A stretch of DNA of 64,000 nucleotides from Ostrinia nubilalis (Eukaryota; Arthropoda; Insecta; Lepidoptera; Crambidae): positions 8,298,501 through 8,362,500 of the forward strand of contig NC_087118.1 of NCBI RefSeq assembly GCF_963855985.1, read 5' to 3'. The translations under genes were made by a program, and so were the position numbers. Below are positions 34,002-46,697 of this stretch, one piece after another. The notes beneath the pieces are model-generated. The model was not told where the DNA came from. It saw only the letters and a program-made list of their open reading frames with translations, and did no database searches. How positions within the stretch are numbered: position 1 is the first letter of the stretch; each line of letters opens with the position of its first letter.

Positions 34002-34625
34002 TTAAGTATTATACTTATCATTAATATATTCCGCGACAGAGTAATAACACTTTCTCAATAGTAATGATTTTAATTTTCTTTTAAAAACCGATAATTTGTT
34101 AATGGTCTTCAGTTCCATCGGGAGCCCATTATACAGACGTGATGCCTGATAGTAAGCACTGTGTTTAAAAATGTTAAGTCTCGGCCAATCTGTGTTACCT
34201 CTAGTAGGAATGTCTTTCCTCCTGGTGGTAAGTCTTGTTTCTCTTTCCAGGGGAGTCTCCACTTTGTTTGGGTGTTTAATTATGTCGCAGAGCGTGACGA
34301 ATATATAGAGGCATGGGACCGTAAGAACTCCCAGTCTAATAAAGTAATCCCTGCAGGACTCTAGTTGGGAAAGACGAAAAATTACCCTTATCGCCCTCTT
34401 TTGTGCTACAAAGGCTTTATTGATGTTATATTGGTAGCTATTTCCCCAAAGTTTAATGCTGTAGCGAAGTCTTGAGTCCACTAAAGCGTTATATGCCATC
34501 TTTAGCTGCTCAATCGTAACCTCATCTCTAAGGCTCCTTAACACATAGCAAGCAGAGCTAATTTTACTTACAACATTCTCTAGCTCTTTCTTCCAATTCA
34601 GAAGTGAATCGATGAAAATCCCCAA
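34002..34625 (-). pseudogene. LINE-B RT C-terminal segment
   Basis: The open frame GIFIDSLLNWKKELENVVSK, then LRYSIKLWGNSYQYNINKAF and the end CYYSVAEYINDK, matches the region after the RT palm in CR1-like LINEs. It continues the RT piece at 40,911-42,209 across the 6.3-kb insert; the two edges meet at VNSF and LGIFID-type codons. Confidence 0.8.
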
Positions 34626-34800
34626 TGGTGCAGTCCTGTTGTCCCCCCTGCTTGGCCCCCCTGGGGGAGCCAACAGGATTTCGAAATCCTGTTGTCCCCC
34701 CTGGCTAGGGGAGACAACAGGACTGGATTTTCAATCAATGATTTGAGGACTGTTGTCCCCCCTGGCAAACATTGAGTATTTAGAAGCCATATATTTTTAT

Positions 34801-35426
34801 AACTTTTAAGATGAACTGAAAATGGAGTACCTGACTGAATGCCATATGTACTTATTGCCAAACTAAATACCTAAACGTATGTCAAATAATAATTAACATT
34901 TTGTTAACGAAAAAAATATAAGTAGTTGGTACCGGTACTATTTCTGACTATTCCAAATTCTGCTTTACTTGCTTTTAAAAAAATCTTAATGAATTATCCC
35001 TACTAAATAATATTAAGTAAATGCGAAAAACTTTATCTGTCTGTCTGTTACGAATTCACGCCTAAACCATTGAACCGATTTTGATATTTGGTACAGAGAT
35101 AGTTTTGATTCCCGGGAAAGGACGTGGGATAGTTTTTATGCCAGTTTTTGAAACAGGAAGGCGGTCTTATATTTTTTTCTGTGACAAAATTTTACGCAGA
35201 CAAAACCGTGGGCAAAAGCTAAGTTAAAGGTATGCTATTCACATGTATAAAAAATATTATCTTCTGTAAAGTTTACCAAAAATCCGTTTAGTAGTTTTTA
35301 AATACGTGAAAGAGTATCAAACATCCATACTCACAAACTTTGACATTTATAATATTAGTAGATAGGACGCTAAAACTGCATAATTTTAAATTAATTATAA
35401 TATTCAACACTTGCTCAGTGATTCAA
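34801..35426. other. Internal sequence with possible Helitron-like repeat
   Basis: About 34,995-35,220 begins TCCCTACTAAATAATATTAA, has CTGTCTGTCTGTTACG, and ends GTGGGCAAAAGCTAA, similar to known lepidopteran Helitron relatives. The 3' flank base does not fit the rule, so this is uncertain. Confidence 0.35.
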
Positions 35427-35640
35427 CTAGCGGCCGCCCGCGACTTCGTATGCGTGGCGTGGAGTCCGTTTTTTTACCCCCTTATGTGTGGAATTTCGTA
35501 AAATCCTATTATATCCTTCGTATTATTTCATATCCTTAAATAAATAGTTAAATAAAATCCGTTCTTGGCAGATGTCTACACTCTATAAGGAACCTACCTG
35601 CCAAATTTCAAGTTTGTTTGTAGGTGTCAGTATCGACACC
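35427..35640 (-). mobile_element. Helitron 3' fragment
   Basis: On the minus strand it ends ACGAAGTCGCGGGCGGCCGC then TAG at 35,427, the same 3' end as the Helitron at 19,354. The 5' end is missing. Confidence 0.6.
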
Positions 35641-36418
35641 AACACCTTATTTTTTTCGTTATCAAAATGGTAATTATTATTTAACAAACGGTTATTCAGT
35701 TTGGCAATTTGGCATTCAGTCAAGTACTTCCAGTATTTCAAAAATTATTGTCATCAATTTGTTATAGTTATTAATTATTATCACTAATTTATAATACAAA
35801 CGCCTATTATTTTGGTTATATCCGCTTCATTTTACAATTAAAAGTATCTCAATTGACTAAGAGCGAACTGACGTTTTAGATGGCGCCACCACTCTTTTGG
35901 TGGGGGTGACAGTTGTCATTTTACCGAAAAGTAGGCAGTTGCTCAGTTCTCTGTTGGTCGTTGAAGTGGTCGGTTGTGCCCAGCAGTGCTCTTGATGCGG
36001 TCAGAGTGATATAGTAGAAAGTGTTATACTTACCGTGTGTGTATTGTTCTGTAAGTGTGTGATACACAATATACTCTGGAAACAAGTAAGTTATCGTGTT
36101 TTTATTTATTTTGAAAATACCTCTATTATTTGTTCCGTGCCAATATCCGGAATCCATCTTGTTGAGTAAAGCCCCTGTCTTTTTTCATGGTTTTTTCGTC
36201 TTAGCAACTTCCTCCCTTCGACTTCCGGCGCCACCATCGCTCGTTTTGGTGGGGGTAATGGCGGCGACCGGAATATGGCGCGGCTTTTTGATCATTATAG
36301 CGTCGTCTTTCGTAGTGGTAACACGTCTTAGCAATAATTATTGTTTTTTCTTGTAAAAATCTACCCAAGTATATAATATTTTAATAATAAAATAATAAAA
36401 GTGAATCCTCCCTTCATT

Positions 36419-37220
36419 ATGGAGAACGAAAATAGTAAGTGTGCAACGAAGTGATGATTTTGGTGAAAGTCAGTCGCGAAGAAGAAGTCGTTCTCCAAGT
36501 ACGAGCAGTGCGTCGTCGTCGGAGGATTCGAGTCCGGAAAGGAGACCGAAACGATCGAGAAAGGAAATCGTGAGTGACATGAGATTTGAATTTCTGTCGC
36601 AACAGGTAGCTTTTTTGACTAATTCAATTACTCGAAAGCAATTAGAGCCACAAGCATGCGTGGTGCCGGCGATCCAAGAGGTCAGTGAACCCGTCCGTTG
36701 TCCGGTTGGCGAGCTGAGCCTCCGCCCACCGCCTGACACGGTTGTAACCGATAGTCAGCAATTAAAATTATCGGAATTTTCGACTTCACTGAAGGATCCG
36801 CCATTTCCTAATGCCAACGAGACTCATTTAGCTAAATTATCTGTTACAAAGATTTAAATGCAACGATTGGTATGCAATTCGTTTTTCTGAAACACAGAAA
36901 AAATACCTAGCTACCCCGGGTTTTATAGAACTCAACATCAACGATGAATTGAGACGTTTCAAAGAGCCTAGTGCCAATGAAGATCGTTTGTACCTATTAG
37001 AGAGAACTTGCGCTGCATTATCGAACGCTATTCTGGCTCAGAAAGACGAATTGCTTACAAAACTTAGTAGATTGGTCGAACGATAAAAACACCACGCTCA
37101 CGCCCAAATCTTTATTTGGTAAAATTGAGCAATCATTTGGTAAAGAAAGTAATTATACAAAAGTAACTGATGACATCTTAAAAATATGTTGCGGCAGGAG
37201 GGCTGACTGTATTCGCATGC
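36419..37220 (+). pseudogene. DIRS gag remnant
   Basis: The start ATGGAGAACGAAAAT at 36,419 is followed by a frame change to an SR-rich segment (GESQSRRRSRSPSTSSASSS, in the open frame 36,441-36,857). It then continues in other frames with CNDWYAIRFSETQKKYLATP, FIELNINDELRRFKEPSAN and LFGKIEQSFGK. The Ser/Arg-rich N-terminus and the WYAIRF block fit DIRS gag proteins. Confidence 0.65.
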
Positions 37221-37659
37221 GTAGGGAGTGTATATTTTATTATAGCAAATTTCAGAGGAATATCATTGCGGAGCCTTGCAAAGAATTCCTCCAAGTGCAG
37301 AGAATTTGTTTGATGGCGATTTATTGGAGAATACCTTCAAAAAATTGGGGGGCCGAAAAACTAACACCTTCATTACTACTACAAACGAAATCGTTCCAGC
37401 GATAATACGCCGAAGCCGTCGACGAGCAAACAATCTGGCGGCAACAATTTTCAAGGTAAGGCTTCAGGCTCGAAGGACAAAAATAAAGGTCATGGCAAGT
37501 CTTCTGACAACAGGACATCTACCAACAAGAACGAGCGAGTCTATAAGGGTAAGAAACCAATATCTCACTCCCCTGCCTAACTGATGAAGCCACCACTTGT
37601 ATCACCCAATCAATCAATTACGGACGGTTCATTCCGTCCTATATTCAATTTGAAACAGT

Positions 37660-38950
37660 TAAAGTCAAATTGAAAAAGTTTCATCTGTTCAGTCATTTTC
37701 GCGTGCCGAGTTTCTTACAGAGCGAAGACTGGATGGTGAAGGTGGTTCTTAGCCAAGCGTACTTTCATCTACCTATAGCCGAGCAGCATTGAAGGTTCCT
37801 GACCAGAATGACCTGCCTTCCGTTTGGCCTGTCATCGGCACCGAGAACGTCACAACATCAGGTGTGTGGTGTATTTGGACGTTTTCTTGCTGGTCAATCA
37901 GTCTCGCCATATTTTACACGACCACGTCGTTTTTATGGTGAGCCTGATGCGACGAATCTGATGAACGATCAACTTGGACAAATCTGTACTGGTTCCGACT
38001 CAACGCCTGGAGTTTCTGGGAGTTACATGGGACACCAAACTCAACACGAAGTCCCTGTCGGAACCGAAGCGCCTAACGCTACGCAATGGCCCTTCAAAGT
38101 CAGATGTCCAGGGGCAGCTGGTCTCTCCGACAAGCCCAGTCACTTCTGGGGAGACTCAACTTGCCTCATTCGTCGTGCGCAGAGGGCGACTGCACTGTCG
38201 GACTATGCAGTACTACAGCCGACAGCTTCCCAAAGCGCACCTCTACAGGCGAGTAAGTATACCAGCACCTGTTCTTACCGCGATGAGCTGGTGGATGGAA
38301 GCCGTACGGGACTCGTCAGCGATACATACAGCCCAGATATCACACCTGCTGACCACGGTGCGTCTGACTACGGCTGGGCAGCTCAACTGGGAGATGTAAA
38401 CATGTCAGGTCAGTGGACGAAACAACTCACATGGCATGCCAACCTCAAAGAGCTCTATGCAGTTTTCGCGGCGATACAACAGAGCGAGTCGCTACAGAAT
38501 GCTCACATATTGTTACAAACGTACAACCGTACGGTAGTGGCGTATGTCAACAAGGAAGGCGGAACCAGATCGAAGGCGACTGTTGACAGTAATGGACCAG
38601 CTCAATATTTATTCGACGGCACAGTACTTCCCGGGCAGACTCAACTGCGAAGTTCCCATTATCCCTTGGCCAGGCCTGCCCGGAGTGGAATTTGATCGAG
38701 GAACCTCGAATGTAATATTCCAGATGTGGGAAACGCCGGAAGTGGACTTGTTCGCATCGAAGACGGTTCACGTGGTTCAGAGGTACGTAACGATAGACAC
38801 GCAGGACGACAAAGCAATTTTTCACAACGCCTCCCTGCAGCAGTGGGATTACGACCTAGCGTGGCTGTTCCTTCCGCCGAATTTAATTCCCCAAGTACTG
38901 TCGTATCTCAACATGGCGAAAGGTCCGTATGTTTTGATCACCCCGAACTA
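37660..38950 (+). pseudogene. DIRS RT and RNase H remnant
   Basis: Frames include [72 protein letters not shown] and, for RNase H, SDYGWAAQLGDVNMSGQWTK and WHANLKELYAVFAAIQQSE. In motif A the usual Asp (KIDLSQAY type) is Val, and in motif C YLDD is YLDV, so catalytic aspartates of both motifs are gone. Frameshifts are frequent. Confidence 0.75.
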
Positions 38951-39049
38951 GAACAAGGACCTTCGAACCCGCGCCATTCGGGGACCATACCACATACCGA
39001 ACCTAGAACGAGTACTCATCAACACGAGAACCAAGAGGCATCCGCCCCA

Positions 39050-40062
39050 GATCCACGAAATATGTTTGGAAGCATGGCTGGTATCGGGTGGTTTGAGGAG
39101 ATAAAAGGTTGGTCGCAAGAAGAAACGTCTCTGTTAATGTCTAGCTGGCGGAAATCGACTTTAAGTACATATAGACCGGCGTGGAACAAATGGAAAACCT
39201 GGTGCGGCGCTAACTCCATCTCCTACACCAGTCCGAGCCCGGAGCAAGTCGCTCTTTATCTGGCACACTTGCATAACGTCGAAGGTTTGGCTTATCGTAC
39301 AATTGTGGTTCACAAATCTGTCATAACGACTTTCAAAAATACTAATTTGTCATCTAATTTTTTTTTTCAAGCATTCTTAAGGCTGTTTTTAGTGGTCTGG
39401 AATGTAAAGGCGCTATTAAAATTTTTGGAAAATAGTGCACCTGATTATAGTAATCTATATCAGGTATCCCGTAGTGCTGCGATTTTATTGCTATTAGCAT
39501 CGGGACGCAGAGTACACTATCGTGCCCTACTGATGATCGACCCAGAGTCGACGGCGATTCAATACTTCTGTGGCCTAAATTTGGATCTAAAACGACAGCT
39601 TTAGTTACAGGCAATCAGTGCCCCGATTACGCTAATTTTTAACGTCTCCAATACAGACGCGCTTCTTCGATTTCTTCGATTCTGCGATACGGATTTGTCA
39701 AAACAGCTGACGTCCGGGCACGTTGAAGATGAACAGTTGTAGCGTAATCGGGGCCCAGGTTGGAAACTTAAGAAGCACTCAAACCAAAACCTCGACTGCG
39801 TACATTGGATTCGATAATTAATTGCAATATCAGAAGATCGTCGGCGACAAGGTAATATTTTGATATTACTTTTACTGGGTGCTTTTTATTACTGCGAGGG
39901 GACACCCAAAACCGACATCCAGAACAGTTATCGGCGGCTGGATCAAGTCTGTGCTGCGAGACGCAGGCGCCGGGCTCTGTGCGATCCGCCGTAGCCTAAG
40001 TCTAGTAGTCGCTAAATTGGCTAGAACATTTTCCAGTAGACCAAATTCTTGCAACCGGTAAC
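39050..40062 (+). pseudogene. DIRS tyrosine recombinase remnant
   Basis: SSWRKSTLSTYRPAWNKWKT and EQVALYLAHLHNVEGLAYRT form the N-terminal SAM-like domain. ASGRRVHYRALLMI gives the first catalytic Arg region. VIGGWIKSVLRDAGAGL and IRRSLSLVV (39,920-40,020) are near the HxxR/SxxS part. The C-terminal Tyr is not seen and a foreign stretch lies at 39,610-39,830. Confidence 0.7.
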
Positions 40063-40910
40063 TGGAGGCAAGAGTATACATTTAGGACCTATTAACAAAA
40101 AGAAATAATTAATCAAGCATGATCCTGATTTATCGCACTCGGTATCTCTACCTAATTTCTTTGAACCGGTCCAGTAATTTATGTTACAAATTAATAGATT
40201 ATTCAAAGTACGCTAGATTTTGCCTTACGATTTGTAGTATACATTTATTATCATGAATATAGAAATTTAATATACCTATACCTAACCTATATTTATTTTT
40301 CATAAGACATAGCATCATCATTTTTGACTACCAGGAGATAACAAACACATCACTCAACAAGATGGATTCCGGATATTGGCACGGAACAAATAATAGAGAG
40401 TTTTAACTAACAATAAAACTTACCTATTATTTTTCCAACAATATCCGGAATCCAGGTAATGCCTACCTGGTACCATCGTGAGTAAGTATAATGATCAAAA
40501 AGCCGCGCCATATTCCGGTCGCCGCCATTACCCCCACCAAAACGAGCGATGGTGGCGCCGGAAGTCGAAGGGAGGAAGTTGCTAAGACGAAAAAACCATG
40601 AAAAAAGACAGGGGCTTTACTCAACAAGATGGATTCCGGATATTGTTGGAAAAATAATAGGTAAGTTTTATTGTTAGTTAAAACTCTCTATTATTTAAGA
40701 CTTAAAGCGTAAAAATAGTGGGAGCCATCACATTATGGTATAAAAATATATGGCTTTTAAATCATGTTTTCCAGGGGGGGCAACAGTCCTCAAATCATTG
40801 ATTAAAAATCTAGTCCTGTTGTCTCCCCTAGCCAGGGGGGACAACAGGATTTCGAAATCCTGTTGGCTCCCCCAGGGGGGCCAAGCAGGGGGGACAACAG
40901 GACTGCACCA

Positions 40911-42209
40911 AAAACTGTTGACATCTTTCACTGCTGCAATGTCTACATAGTATCATTTTTTCTTGATGTCGATTGGAATAACATTACGTTCGTTTTTTGG
41001 CTATTTATGAGTAAGTCGTTTACGCTAAACCACGTCGAGAACGCTGATAGTGCCTTATTAACTTTAAAGTTTAATTCTAGTAATTTGTCAGCTGTGATAA
41101 CAGCGTTTGTGTCATCTGCAAATATTATTGGTTTGACATCCAGCATCTCTGTACTTATAAAATCGATAAGGTCATTTATAAACACTATAAAAAACAAAGG
41201 ACCCAAAATAGATCCTTGTGGTACATCTTTTTTTATTATCACCATTTTCGAATTGCAGTTAATCTCTTCATCACCATTGAATGATTTCAGTTCCACATAC
41301 TGTTTTCTGTTATTCAAGTAGCTTCTTAGAAGACCCAGTTGTTCATGCCTTACACCATAATGAGCCAGTTTGTTTAACAGAATGTCATGATTTATGCTGT
41401 CAAAAGCCGAACTCAAATCAAGAAAAACTCCCGCTACTTTTTTCCTTTTATTCAAGCTCGTCACCACTTCATCTGTGAGGGCGTCTATTGCTTCAACGGT
41501 GCCGATTTCCTTTTGATAACCAAATTGTCTTTTATTCAGTACATTATTTCTTGTAAAGTGGTCTAGTAGCCTCACTTTGATGAGTTTTTCGAAAAGCTTT
41601 GAGAATGTCGGTAACAGAGAGATAGGCCTGAAGTTTTTCACATCATTCCTGTTTCCTTTCTTAAAAATAGGTATGATTTTGGCAATTTTAAGTTCGTCGG
41701 GAAAAATGTTTTGCGTGAAATAATTATTGAAAGTAGAGCTCAAGGGTTCCGCTAGAATGTCAATATTTTGTTTAATAATGGTGATTGGAACCTCATCATA
41801 TCCATACGAATGTTTGCATGCCATGCCTGCCACAAGTCGTTTTATTTCATAAGGTGACACTTTTTTCCAACGGAGCTCTCTTACCACTTTAGGAGTGTAT
41901 TTATTTAGCATTGTAATAGCGTCATTTGAATTAATATTACCAACAGTGCCACCTGTGTCAAAATGTTTGGAAAATATTTCGGCTACTTCCTGTTGATTGT
42001 CTACAATGCGGTTCATAAACTTGAGTTGATATTTAACTTTCTGATTTTTTTTACATTTGTTCCTGTGTTTGTTCACTACCTTCCAAATTGCTTTACATGA
42101 ATTGTTGGATTTGTTAATTTCACTCTGTACTGAGTTCCTCTTCGCATATCTTACTAATTTGCGATAGAGACTCAAGTACCTGCTACGATATTCCATAATA
42201 GATTTATCA
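40911..42209 (-). pseudogene. LINE-B reverse transcriptase
   Basis: An open frame of over 420 codons on the minus strand ends at a stop at 40,943. It has KAIWKVVNKHRNKCKKNQKV, KIIPIFKKGNRNDVKNFRPI, KLFEKLIKVRLLDHF, KRQFGYQKEIGTVEAIDALT, GVFLDLSSAFDSINH (motif A), DVPQGSILGPLFFIVFINDL and IIFADDTNAVI (FADD intact). A frame slip near 40,943 precedes the junction with the 6.3-kb element. Confidence 0.85.
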
Positions 42210-42213
42210 TTAA

Positions 42214-44026
42214 CCCTTAAATGGTTTTTGTCCGTTTTAAAGGACATGTCAAATAATTGCCTACAAAATCTAAATTAAAGCAATTTATCGACTTTCAAGG
42301 GATATTTCATTAAAAGCATGATATTTTATGTGTACCACGGGGCTGTAGTTCAATAAAAAATCGCGAATTTTAAAAATCAAGACAGTTAAAAAACTGCAAC
42401 AGTAAGGTCAAGTTTTCGCTGTTGATAAATGTGGCAATACTGTGGGTATTACACTTATTCTTGTGCTTTATAGATATAGCTAGAATATTTAGGAATAAAA
42501 GTGACGATTATTGCCAAAACTGTAAAAAAATATTGTTTTTTTTTCATTAATTTCAAGGTTACAAATTAATTAGAGATGAAACGGATAGTTGTTTGGCCGG
42601 ATACCGGATACCGGATATCCGGCGTGCTGCCAGGCCGGATAGCCGGATATCCGGCGGCCGGATATTGCGGCCTATTGTCTCGTTGCATGTCGTGGCGAGT
42701 TTAGCACCGCACAGGTGCTTCGAACGCGATCAGTGAGTCTAGAAGACTAGATAAGTCACACTTTCGAAAATTTTGCCTCTTGTCTAGGAGGCAGATCAAT
42801 TTGGGCGGTTTCGGTTGCCATGATGAGTGTCTCATTGAATAGTGAAAACTAAATTAGTTTTCTTGCTACATAATCTGACTGAACTGCATCATGTCATCAG
42901 ACTATCAGTGAAAAAAAGATCGCCTATTTTATTTGGCAATATTTCGACATTAACAGATATTTACTAATAAGTAAATATTCATCATTAGTGAAGCGCCCAG
43001 AAAAAGAAATTAGTTTTTTGAAAGGCTTTTTGGACTTTAAATAAAACCCGTCACTATTAAAAGCCATTTTATTGATATTATGACCTCAAAGATTAATGAT
43101 TTCATTTTATTATAGGAAATTGTGGTAGTTTTTTAATATCCGGTATCCGGCCGGATAGTGAGTTACTATCCGGTATCCGGCCGAATAGTAAATTTAGGCC
43201 GGATATCCGGCCTACCGGATAGTTACCGGATATCCGTTTCATCTCTATTACAAATGATATGTCACTTAAAACGGACAATGCCATGTATCATTTATATATT
43301 TGTAAGCTGTTTGTTTTCTGAATAAAACAAAATAAAATAAAAAAAAAATCAGTAAAAAATACTCATGTTGATTTTTAGACGTTTTTGCCCCATTTCCCCC
43401 TTTTAGGGGTTGAATTCTGAAATAACCTAAAACACGTGTTTATTCATTTATGGATAGGAGTACTCCTGTGAAGTTTCGACTTAAATAGTGTAACTAATTT
43501 TTTTTAGCCCTACAAACTTTGGACCCCCATTTCACCCCCTTAGGGGGTAATTTTGGAAAAATCCTTTCTGATAACACCCTTAGACCCTAATAAGGAACCT
43601 ACATGACAAACTTTGTGTCTTTATACCCACCGGTTTGGGATTTATGTTGATATATCAGGCAGTCAGTTTCTCTTTTTATATGTCTGGGTATTTTTGATAA
43701 ATGTATGTAAAATCAACAGTAAATAATCCGGATGGATTGCAGAAGGCGCTGGATTAGCCAGAGGCTGATTATCAGGGATTCCTGTATTGTTATTAAGAAA
43801 AGTTGTTTTAGGTTTGTTTTTCTAAACTGGCAATGTCCGCCCTAAGTGACATGGTTGTAATGCTAAATAATTGGCAATGTCCGTTTCAAGTGACATGTCA
43901 TAACTTCTATACTAATTGAAATTTTTTCAAAAAGTAAATATTTTTTTCTTAATCTATCAAAACAATACCTAAATCCCAAATTTGACCATTTTTGAAGCAA
44001 GGGTTCAATGAGTGCCAATTTAAGGG
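42214..44026. mobile_element. piggyBac-like element 3, 1.8 kb, non-autonomous
   Basis: The ends CCCTTAAATGG and CCAATTTAAGGG are flanked by TTAA (42,210-42,213 and 44,027-44,030). Copies of GGCAATGTCC..AAGTGACATG near 43,835-43,910 and GTCCGTTTTAAAGGACATG at 42,230 are subterminal repeats. Deleting it with one TTAA keeps the LINE-B frame (DGRIN then DKSIMEY). Confidence 0.85.
42567..43247. mobile_element. hAT MITE with CCGGATA repeats
   Basis: Ends TAGAGATGAAACGGATA and the complement, inside the duplication TTACAAAT at 42,559-42,566 and 43,248-43,255 (8 bp). The left end has four extra bases (TAAT) before TAGAG. Both subtermini are built of CCGGATATCCGG-type palindromes. Confidence 0.75.
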
Positions 44027-44030
44027 TTAA

Positions 44031-44975
44031 TCCGTCCATCAGCCGTATTTAAAAATCTTTTCATGAGACTTGATACTCGTAGTCCCTTGGATATCCATTG
44101 TATCGTACCCATTTTATTTAGGTTTATTCTTCGTCTTTTTGAAGGATAAGCCTCATCAAAGGCGTCCATAAACGTATCAATAAAGCAATGTTGTTTACTA
44201 ATACATTCTTTATTTACTATAATTTTTTGTCGAAATTTAGTATGGTATGGTCGAAATTTCCTCACTGTAATTTCTCCGGGAAATCCAAACAAATTCGTTT
44301 CCATTATTTTTATTATGAATAAAAGGAGTAGCTATATCACAAACGAGAGCGAAGTGTCCATCAGATAAGCCATTGTCGTCAGATGAGCAGTTTAAAACAT
44401 CATCATCCGGAATATTGGTTATTATATTGTCTAAGCTCGACTGATTTCTCCCTCGTCTAAAGGTAACACAGTTATACAGATATCGAAAATTATAACATTG
44501 TAATAGGTTTTTGAAATTTTGATGGTTGTCACTATCAGTCATAACGTCAACGTTAAAGTCGCCACAAATTACTCCCTTCTTGTCAAATAGGTAATCAAGC
44601 AATTTTTCTAGGTTTTTTAAGAAGGGCTCAAAAGTCCTATCTGGAGGCGTTCGATAGCAGCAGAAAATATTTATATTAGTATCTACGTCTCTTGTACCAC
44701 ATATTTCAAAGGAATCAGTAACATACAATTTTTTACATATATCAACCTCTTCAGTTAGGCGGCCACTTAGCCCCAAGACCAAAGTACCTCCGCGCTTTTT
44801 CTTAAATCTTACATTGTACGCGCTAACATTATAATCATTTAAAGCAAATAAGTTTACATTGAATTGAGTCAAAAAATGTTCACTTATACAGATATAATGT
44901 GGTTTATTATCTCCAAAAGTTTTTAGATACAATTCAAAATCATCCTTTTTTTATGTAATTCCACAAACGTTTTGA
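44031..44975 (-). pseudogene. LINE-B endonuclease (frameshifted)
   Basis: Minus-strand frames give IFSQNVCGIT (start motif, followed by a stop), YICISEHFLTQF, GVICGDFNVDVM (GDFN catalytic block) and GLSDGHFALVCDI (S-D-H block) up to 44,237. After a frameshift near 44,300 come ITVRKFRPYHTKFRQKII and IQWISKGLRVS. This is an AP-type endonuclease followed by the linker to RT. Confidence 0.8.
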
Positions 44976-45059
44976 CTAAAGATTTTTAGATTTTGTTTCG
45001 AAATTTGTTGTTTAATAGAAGATTTATCAGTCACGTTATTATTATAGTAACTTTCATCC

Positions 45060-46644
45060 TCAGTCACGAAAAAACATGTCATTACTATTATTAATTTCTG
45101 AAATTAGGTTAAATAAGTCATAAAAAATTGTCCTTAGCGCCTTATTATTAGGGCGTCCTGTATAAGAATTAAACATAATATTTGAGAAGTAGTCCAAATT
45201 CTTATTACTGTCAATTAAATAAGCATATTCATATTTACTGTTATCCATAAAAAGTAGATTGTTAAAGGTTTCTATACGGTGATTGAACAAATCTACCGCT
45301 GTGCGACATTTAAAGGTAGGTAACATGATGATAACATTTGTATGTTGTTCCATTAATATTTTTTCACGAATGTCGTTTACAATTTGGGAAAGGTTTTTTG
45401 ACTCTTTAAAGTCGTTTTCACCTATTACTAAGACACAAAAATCGTCCAACGTAAAATCATGTAGTTTTGTATGTAATCCGGCAACCAGTTGGTGAATGTC
45501 TCCGCCAGGGTACATGTAGTGGCAGATTTGATGATTACCTAAGTATGATTTCGCTGTTCTTAGAATATCTCTTCGTTTTAAGTTACTAAAAATGTGTATT
45601 CTCGATGCTCGCAGGGCCTGTTTTTGGAACATTATCTCTCCTGCCGACGAAACATTAACATTTTGATTTGAGGCCAGTAAGGGAGTCTTTTCAGCTTCCA
45701 GGACGTGTTCCAAAGACATGTCTTCATTATCCAGCACATCTTGGGGTCCATGTTAGGCATGGTGTGGTTAATGTGTTTCGCACTTTTAGTTTTCTTTCTC
45801 TTGCTGACTCTGTTCGTATTCAGGCATAGTTTTGTGAGATGCTGTACTTTTTTTACGTATCCCTTTATCTCCAATGTTAAACTATTATTCTGCGATAACA
45901 TTGCTTCGATTTCATTCTCTGCTGATTGAAGTCGAGTTTTCAAGGTTGATACTTGTTCTCTTAAGGACTCCAGTTCGTTTTTTTGAGTGATTTCGTCTAA
46001 ATCCAAACAACTCTTACTGCGTGGGAGACCAAGCGAAGTTGCGTTGCTGGAGCCATATTCATCCTCATCATCTGATGTATCTGTGCTCGATAAAGAGTCG
46101 AAAGAATTTTTCACCGGAATGTTTACCACCAAACCTTTTCTGCGTGTAATAACGTTGTAATTTTTACGAATGTCAGATAGTTGCAGAACATCATTGGCGC
46201 CGTTGTGAAAGTCCGTAGGTTCCTCACTCTCTTTTTCTTCATTTAGATCTGGGGATGCAGGGTATGAGGCTATGGGTGTCGTAACTTGTGTGCTGTTTGA
46301 TGTTTCAGAGTTTTGTGCAATGACATCAAGGGAGTCAAGACACGGGTTACTAGAAACAGATTGTTCAGGTTTCGTCTCTTTCATTCTTGTTAGCTGTCTC
46401 TCCCTAGGAATTGATTTAGGTTTCTGTTTTAGTGAGTTAGCTGCTAGCGGAGTACTAGATTTCATAATACATTTATCACATTTCCAATATAATCTTTTCT
46501 CCGCAGCCATAAGATCGTATCTTTTCCAGGAGACCTGAGAGCAGCCATCAATACATAATAATAATATTTGTTTGCAGGAGCTGCACTTAATAAAATGATT
46601 TCTCTTACATTTTTTCTTACAACCACTGCAATCCTTATTCATGT
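45060..46644 (-). pseudogene. LINE-B ORF1: PHD-like finger, coiled coil, SGNH-like domain
   Basis: I place the start at the ATG at 46,644 (MNKDCSGCKKKCK), because upstream codons read through a tRNA-like sequence. A Cys-rich finger follows (CSGCKKKC..CSSCKQ..CIDGC..CDKC). An acidic/Ser-rich linker leads to a coiled coil (ELESLREQVSTLKTRLQSAE). After a frameshift near 45,720 comes an alpha/beta domain with FCVLVIGENDF, resembling the G-x-N-D block of SGNH esterases known in CR1 ORF1 proteins. It should act in RNA binding/particle formation. Confidence 0.7.
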
Positions 46645-46697
46645 TGTAATGTTTTGATTCAACAACAAAAAAGCAAAAAATAAAAAATTTCGTAGGT

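Larger units (their letters stand above)
36141..40646 (+). mobile_element. DIRS-type tyrosine-recombinase retrotransposon, dead
   Basis: Inverted terminal repeats lie at about 36,141-36,299 and 40,487-40,646 (CCGGAATCCATCTTGTTGAG, CTTCCGGCGCCACCATCGC), and an internal complementary region at 40,352-40,400 repeats the terminal sequence. This is the layout of DIRS elements. Inside, plus strand, are gag, RT/RNase H and tyrosine recombinase remnants with many frameshifts. It lies within the unassigned 6.3-kb element. Confidence 0.85.
34626..40910. mobile_element. Unassigned 6.3-kb element with ~170-bp inverted ends
   Basis: The ends TGGTGCAGTCCTGTTGTCCC and complement extend as inverted arms 34,626-34,800 and 40,740-40,910 with runs of C/G and an inner palindrome CAACAGGATTTCGAAATCCT. 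It sits exactly within LINE-B's RT frame. No unambiguous target duplication is visible (perhaps two T). It contains Helitron-like pieces and a DIRS element but no recognised transposase of its own. Confidence 0.65.
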
